Assembly (NCBI GenBank): GCA_039808325.1
Contig: JBDHSU010000052.1
Coordinates: 1 to 25,374, forward strand
Length of the DNA: 25,374 nt
Direction of reading: 5' to 3'
DNA from: JAFKKS01 sp039808325
GTDB lineage: Bacteria > Pseudomonadota > Alphaproteobacteria > Rhizobiales > Xanthobacteraceae
The first letter of the stretch is position 1; each line of letters starts with the position of its first letter. Both the position numbers and the translations under genes were made by a program. The notes under the pieces were generated by a model. It was not told where the DNA came from. It worked only from the letters and a program-made list of their open reading frames with translations, and searched no databases. Shown here in pieces: positions 23,229-25,374 of the stretch.

Positions 23229-23950
23229 TAGAGATCGCTTCCGTCGACAAATGGTACGGCAAACGGCGCGTCCTCGACAACTGCTCGGCGAAGGTTGCAA
23301 AAGGCGAAGTTGTCGTGGTGTGCGGTCCTTCGGGGTCCGGAAAAAGCACGCTGATTAAATGCGTCAACGGGCTCGAGCCCATTCAGGGCGGCCGTATCGT
23401 CGTCGACGGAACGCAAGTCGATCAGCGCGCCGACCTGGCCAAGCTGCGTAGCCGCATCGGTATGGTGTTTCAGAGCTTCGATCTGTATCCGCACATGACG
23501 GTGACGCAGAACATCACGCTCGCGCCGATCAAGGTCTTGCGGCGTTCCCGCGAGGCGGCCGTCGCACGGGCTCGAGAATTGCTCGCGCAAGTCGGTCTCG
23601 GCGATTTCGCGGATCGTTATCCGGCAAACCTCTCAGGCGGACAGCAGCAGCGCGTCGCCATCGCGCGGGCGCTCGCGATGGATCCCGTGGTGATGTTGTT
23701 CGATGAGCCGACGTCCGCGCTCGATCCGGAGATGATCAATGAAGTCCTTGACGTCATGACCGATCTTGCGAAGTCCGGTATGACGATGATGGTCGTCACG
23801 CATGAGATGGGTTTCGCGCGGCGCGTTGCCGACCGCGTTATTTTCATGGATAACGGCGTGATCGTTGAGGATTCTCCGAAGGACGCGTTCTTCAAGAATC
23901 CCGTCAGCGCGCGCGCCGTACAATTCCTGTCCAAGATCCTGCAGCATTGA
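23225..23950 (+). CDS. Polar amino acid ABC transporter ATP-binding protein (GlnQ/GltL/HisP type)
   Basis: A 241-residue ATPase. Walker A is GPSGSGKS (34-41), the Q-loop is Gln83 in GMVFQSFDLYPHMTV (79-93), the signature is LSGGQQQ (136-142), Walker B is MLFDEP with Asp160-Glu161, the D-loop is SALD (164-167), and the switch is His193 in VVTHEMGFA. The THEMGFAR sequence is diagnostic of the polar-amino-acid branch. It is the only ATPase of that branch in the window, so it should power the permeases encoded at 19283-20646 on the other strand. Splitting the ATPase across a divergent promoter is less common than one operon. No clear Shine-Dalgarno precedes the ATG. It is followed after 70 bases by a D-2-hydroxyacid dehydrogenase. 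Confidence 0.94.
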   Translation: MIEIASVDKWYGKRRVLDNCSAKVAKGEVVVVCGPSGSGKSTLIKCVNGLEPIQGGRIVVDGTQVDQRADLAKLRSRIGMVFQSFDLYPHMTVTQNITLAPIKVLRRSREAAVARARELLAQVGLGDFADRYPANLSGGQQQRVAIARALAMDPVVMLFDEPTSALDPEMINEVLDVMTDLAKSGMTMMVVTHEMGFARRVADRVIFMDNGVIVEDSPKDAFFKNPVSARAVQFLSKILQH

Positions 23951-23967
23951 TCCGAAGCAAGGCCGCT

Positions 23968-23998
23968 CCTGCCGTGCAGGCGCGAAGGCCGGTGGCCT
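23968..23998. other. Two small hairpins between the ATPase and dehydrogenase genes
   Basis: CCTGC/GCAGG (23968-23972 and 23976-23980, loop CGT) and AGGCC/GGCCT (23986-23990 and 23994-23998, loop GGT) are short perfect stems in the 70-base gap. No T-run follows. They may modestly reduce read-through or stabilise ends; they are weaker than the other hairpins reported here. Confidence 0.25.
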
Positions 23999-24020
23999 CT
24001 CTCTAGAAAAAAGGTGAGCG

Positions 24021-24989
24021 ATGTTTCCCTCCAAGGAAAACCTGAAGATCTGCTTTGCGCATGTGGCCTATCAGCTCGGCCCGCGATTTGATCTGCGCAA
24101 ATCGGGAATTGCCTATTCGCAGGCCTGGAATGCCGAGGAGCTTGCGAAGCAGATCGCCGATTCGGACGTCCTTGTTGTCTCCGGCCTGTGGCGGAACGAA
24201 CTCCTGGAGAAGGCCCCGAAACTGCGCTTCATTCAGTCGATCGGCGCGGGGACCGATCAGTTCCAGCGCGAGGCCTTGCGAGCGAAGGGCATTCGTCTGG
24301 CCAGCGCGAGCGGCGTGAACCGGCGCGCGGTCTCCGAGCATGTCATGTCGCTCATTCTCGCGTTGAGCCGGCGCCTCCCGGAGGCGCGGGACAACCAGGC
24401 CAAGAAAGTCTGGCGCGGCATGATCAGCGACCTGACGCAGCGCGAGGACGAACTGGGAGGCAAGACGCTGGCGATCATCGGCCTGGGCGCCATCGGCGGC
24501 CGGCTGGCGGAACTCGCGAAAGCTTTCGATCTGAAAGTCATCGGCCTCAAGCGCGACCCGTCGACCGGCAAGGGCGCCGCCGACGCGGTCTATGCCATCG
24601 GAGATCTGAAAAAAATTCTCCCGGAGGCCGATTTCGTCGCCTTGACCTGCCCGCTGACGCGCGAGACGGAGAATATCATTGACGCCCCGGCACTCGCGCT
24701 CATGAAACCGTCGGCATTTCTCGTGAACGGCGCGCGGGGGCGCTGCGTCAACGAGGCCGCGTTGATCGAGGCGCTGTCGGCGAAACGCATCGCCGGCGCG
24801 GCGATCGACGTGACGGCGGACGAGCCGCTGCCGGCGAGCTCGCCGCTGTGGGAGACGGAAAATTTGTTCATCACGCCGCATACGGCCGGTGAGACCCGAG
24901 CCTATGAGGACAATGTGATCGACATTCTGGTCGAGAACCTCAATCGGCTTTGGAACGACAATCCGAAGCTTCACAATCAAATCGTCTGA
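24021..24989 (+). CDS. D-2-hydroxyacid dehydrogenase, NAD(P)-dependent
   Basis: A 322-residue enzyme that interconverts 2-oxo acids and D-2-hydroxy acids. The nucleotide-binding motif is GLGAIG (154-159). The second strand ends in LKR with Arg178, not an acidic residue, which suggests NADPH preference (inference from the family rule). The catalytic triad is visible: Arg239 (NGARG), Glu268 (ADEP) and His287 (TPHTAGE). AAGGTGA a few bases before the ATG supports the start. It lies downstream of the ABC ATPase on the same strand. With the DadA proteins producing 2-oxo acids nearby, a role in reducing or detoxifying such oxo acids is plausible. Glyoxylate/hydroxypyruvate reductase activity is an alternative. 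Confidence 0.92.
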   Translation: MFPSKENLKICFAHVAYQLGPRFDLRKSGIAYSQAWNAEELAKQIADSDVLVVSGLWRNELLEKAPKLRFIQSIGAGTDQFQREALRAKGIRLASASGVNRRAVSEHVMSLILALSRRLPEARDNQAKKVWRGMISDLTQREDELGGKTLAIIGLGAIGGRLAELAKAFDLKVIGLKRDPSTGKGAADAVYAIGDLKKILPEADFVALTCPLTRETENIIDAPALALMKPSAFLVNGARGRCVNEAALIEALSAKRIAGAAIDVTADEPLPASSPLWETENLFITPHTAGETRAYEDNVIDILVENLNRLWNDNPKLHNQIV

Positions 24990-25060
24990 ACGGCCGCCGG
25001 CAGGCGTCGCGGCCGCGCCCGAGGCCTGCTATGCCTGGGGCGCGGGGCGGTGTGGCCGTT
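24989..25060. terminator. Nested two-stem structure after the dehydrogenase gene (terminator or structured RNA)
   Basis: An inner stem pairs 25013-25025 with 25033-25045: 13 positions with one mismatch, GC-rich, loop of seven bases. An outer stem pairs AACGGCC (24989-24995) with GGCCGTT (25054-25060), enclosing it. The structure begins at the dehydrogenase stop and ends about 50 bases before the MetB start. No T-run follows the inner stem, so it resembles a GC-type terminator or an RNA element in the metB leader. It does not look like the AU-rich SAM-II fold. Confidence 0.5.
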
Positions 25061-25111
25061 CTGATGGCAGCATCCCCGCCGATCGAGACCGGGTAGGCGC
25101 GGAGTTGACGG

Positions 25112-25374
25112 ATGTCCGAAGAAGCAAAGCTGGAGACGATTGCCGCTGTGAACGGGATCGCCTCGGATCGCAATTTCGGGGCCGTCGTTCCGCCGATCTA
25201 TCTGTCGAGTGCCTTCGCCTTTCCCGGCTATGAGCGCGGCGGCCGGCACGAATACACGCGGACGTCCAATCCAAGCCGGGACCTCCTGGCCGAGACCCTG
25301 GCCAAGCTCGAGGGCGGCGCCGGCGCGGTGGTGACGTCGTCGGGAATGGCGGCCGTCGATCTCGTACTGTCGCT
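25112..25374 (+). CDS. metB: Cystathionine gamma-synthase-like PLP enzyme, N-terminal part (runs off window)
   Basis: The first 87 residues are visible, starting at an ATG with GGAG seven bases upstream. The sequence matches the start of Cys/Met metabolism PLP enzymes: LETIAAVNGIASD, then FGAVVPPIYLSSAFAFPGY, then HEYTRTSNPSRD, LEGGAGAVVTSSGMAAVD. The VVPPIxLSSxFxFxGY pattern and the Tyr-Arg-Asn-Pro stretch are closest to MetB, which makes cystathionine from O-succinyl/acetyl-homoserine and cysteine. Methionine gamma-lyase or cystathionine gamma-lyase cannot be excluded, because the PLP lysine and the specificity residues lie outside the window. The strong structure upstream may separate it from the transport genes. 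Confidence 0.85.
   Translation, partial: MSEEAKLETIAAVNGIASDRNFGAVVPPIYLSSAFAFPGYERGGRHEYTRTSNPSRDLLAETLAKLEGGAGAVVTSSGMAAVDLVLS

Noticed and set aside
24990..25111. SAM-II or other SAM riboswitch before metB
   Set aside because: The position is attractive, but the stretch is very GC-rich and I cannot recognise the conserved SAM-II pseudoknot bases. Reported only as an unassigned structure.
1..25374. CRISPR arrays, tRNAs, insertion sequences or attachment sites
   Set aside because: No regularly spaced repeats, cloverleaf with CCA-ready acceptor, transposase or integrase motifs, or terminal inverted repeats with target duplications were seen.

Overview
The window is GC-rich, tightly packed bacterial DNA. 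Its content is typical of a metabolically versatile alphaproteobacterium, most likely order Hyphomicrobiales (Bradyrhizobium/Xanthobacteraceae-like). The evidence for this is codon composition with strong G/C third positions, many ABC and TRAP uptake systems, FCD-type GntR regulators and hydantoinase/oxoprolinase pairs. The genus cannot be fixed from the sequence alone. I saw no tRNA, rRNA, CRISPR array, insertion sequence, phage gene or plasmid function.

Layout: (1) Positions 1-6984, plus strand: the 3' end of a LysR regulator, overlapped by a D-amino acid dehydrogenase (DadA1), then a GntR/FCD regulator, then a complete PotABCD-type ABC importer (ATPase, binding protein, two permeases). A palindromic candidate operator lies just before the importer. 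(2) 7007-11073: a second GntR/FCD regulator (minus) divergent from a complete TRAP transporter (binding protein, small and large membrane subunits, plus). (3) 11105-22967, minus strand: one long candidate transcription unit, read from high to low coordinates. It runs DadA-like FAD oxidoreductase, Tat-type periplasmic amino-acid-binding protein, two polar-amino-acid permeases, then two successive HyuB-HyuA pairs. A gap of about 380 bases splits the two pairs. (4) 23225-25374, plus strand and divergent from region 3: the ABC ATPase that should serve the region 3 permeases, a D-2-hydroxyacid dehydrogenase, and the start of a MetB-like cystathionine gamma-synthase.

Inferred biology: every segment pairs high-affinity uptake of a small charged molecule with enzymes acting on D-amino acids, cyclic amides or 2-oxo acids. 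A coherent but unproven reading is a scavenging locus. Cyclic amides (hydantoins, 5-oxoproline or related lactams) or D-amino-acid derivatives are imported and opened by the ATP-dependent HyuA/HyuB enzymes. The resulting D-amino acids are oxidised by DadA paralogues, and the 2-oxo acids can be reduced by the D-2-hydroxyacid dehydrogenase. No N-carbamoylase, hydantoin racemase or classical zinc hydantoinase lies in the window, so true hydantoin catabolism is not demonstrated.

The most notable non-coding signals are: a perfect 9-bp stem with a UCCG loop between the amino-acid-binding-protein gene and its permeases; a nested double-stem structure between the dehydrogenase and metB; near-identical direct repeats in three promoter regions; and an 11-codon leader frame whose stop overlaps the start of the ABC ATPase. 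I found no unmistakably new system. The unusual feature is the combination of genes and two regulatory details, not any single novel family.
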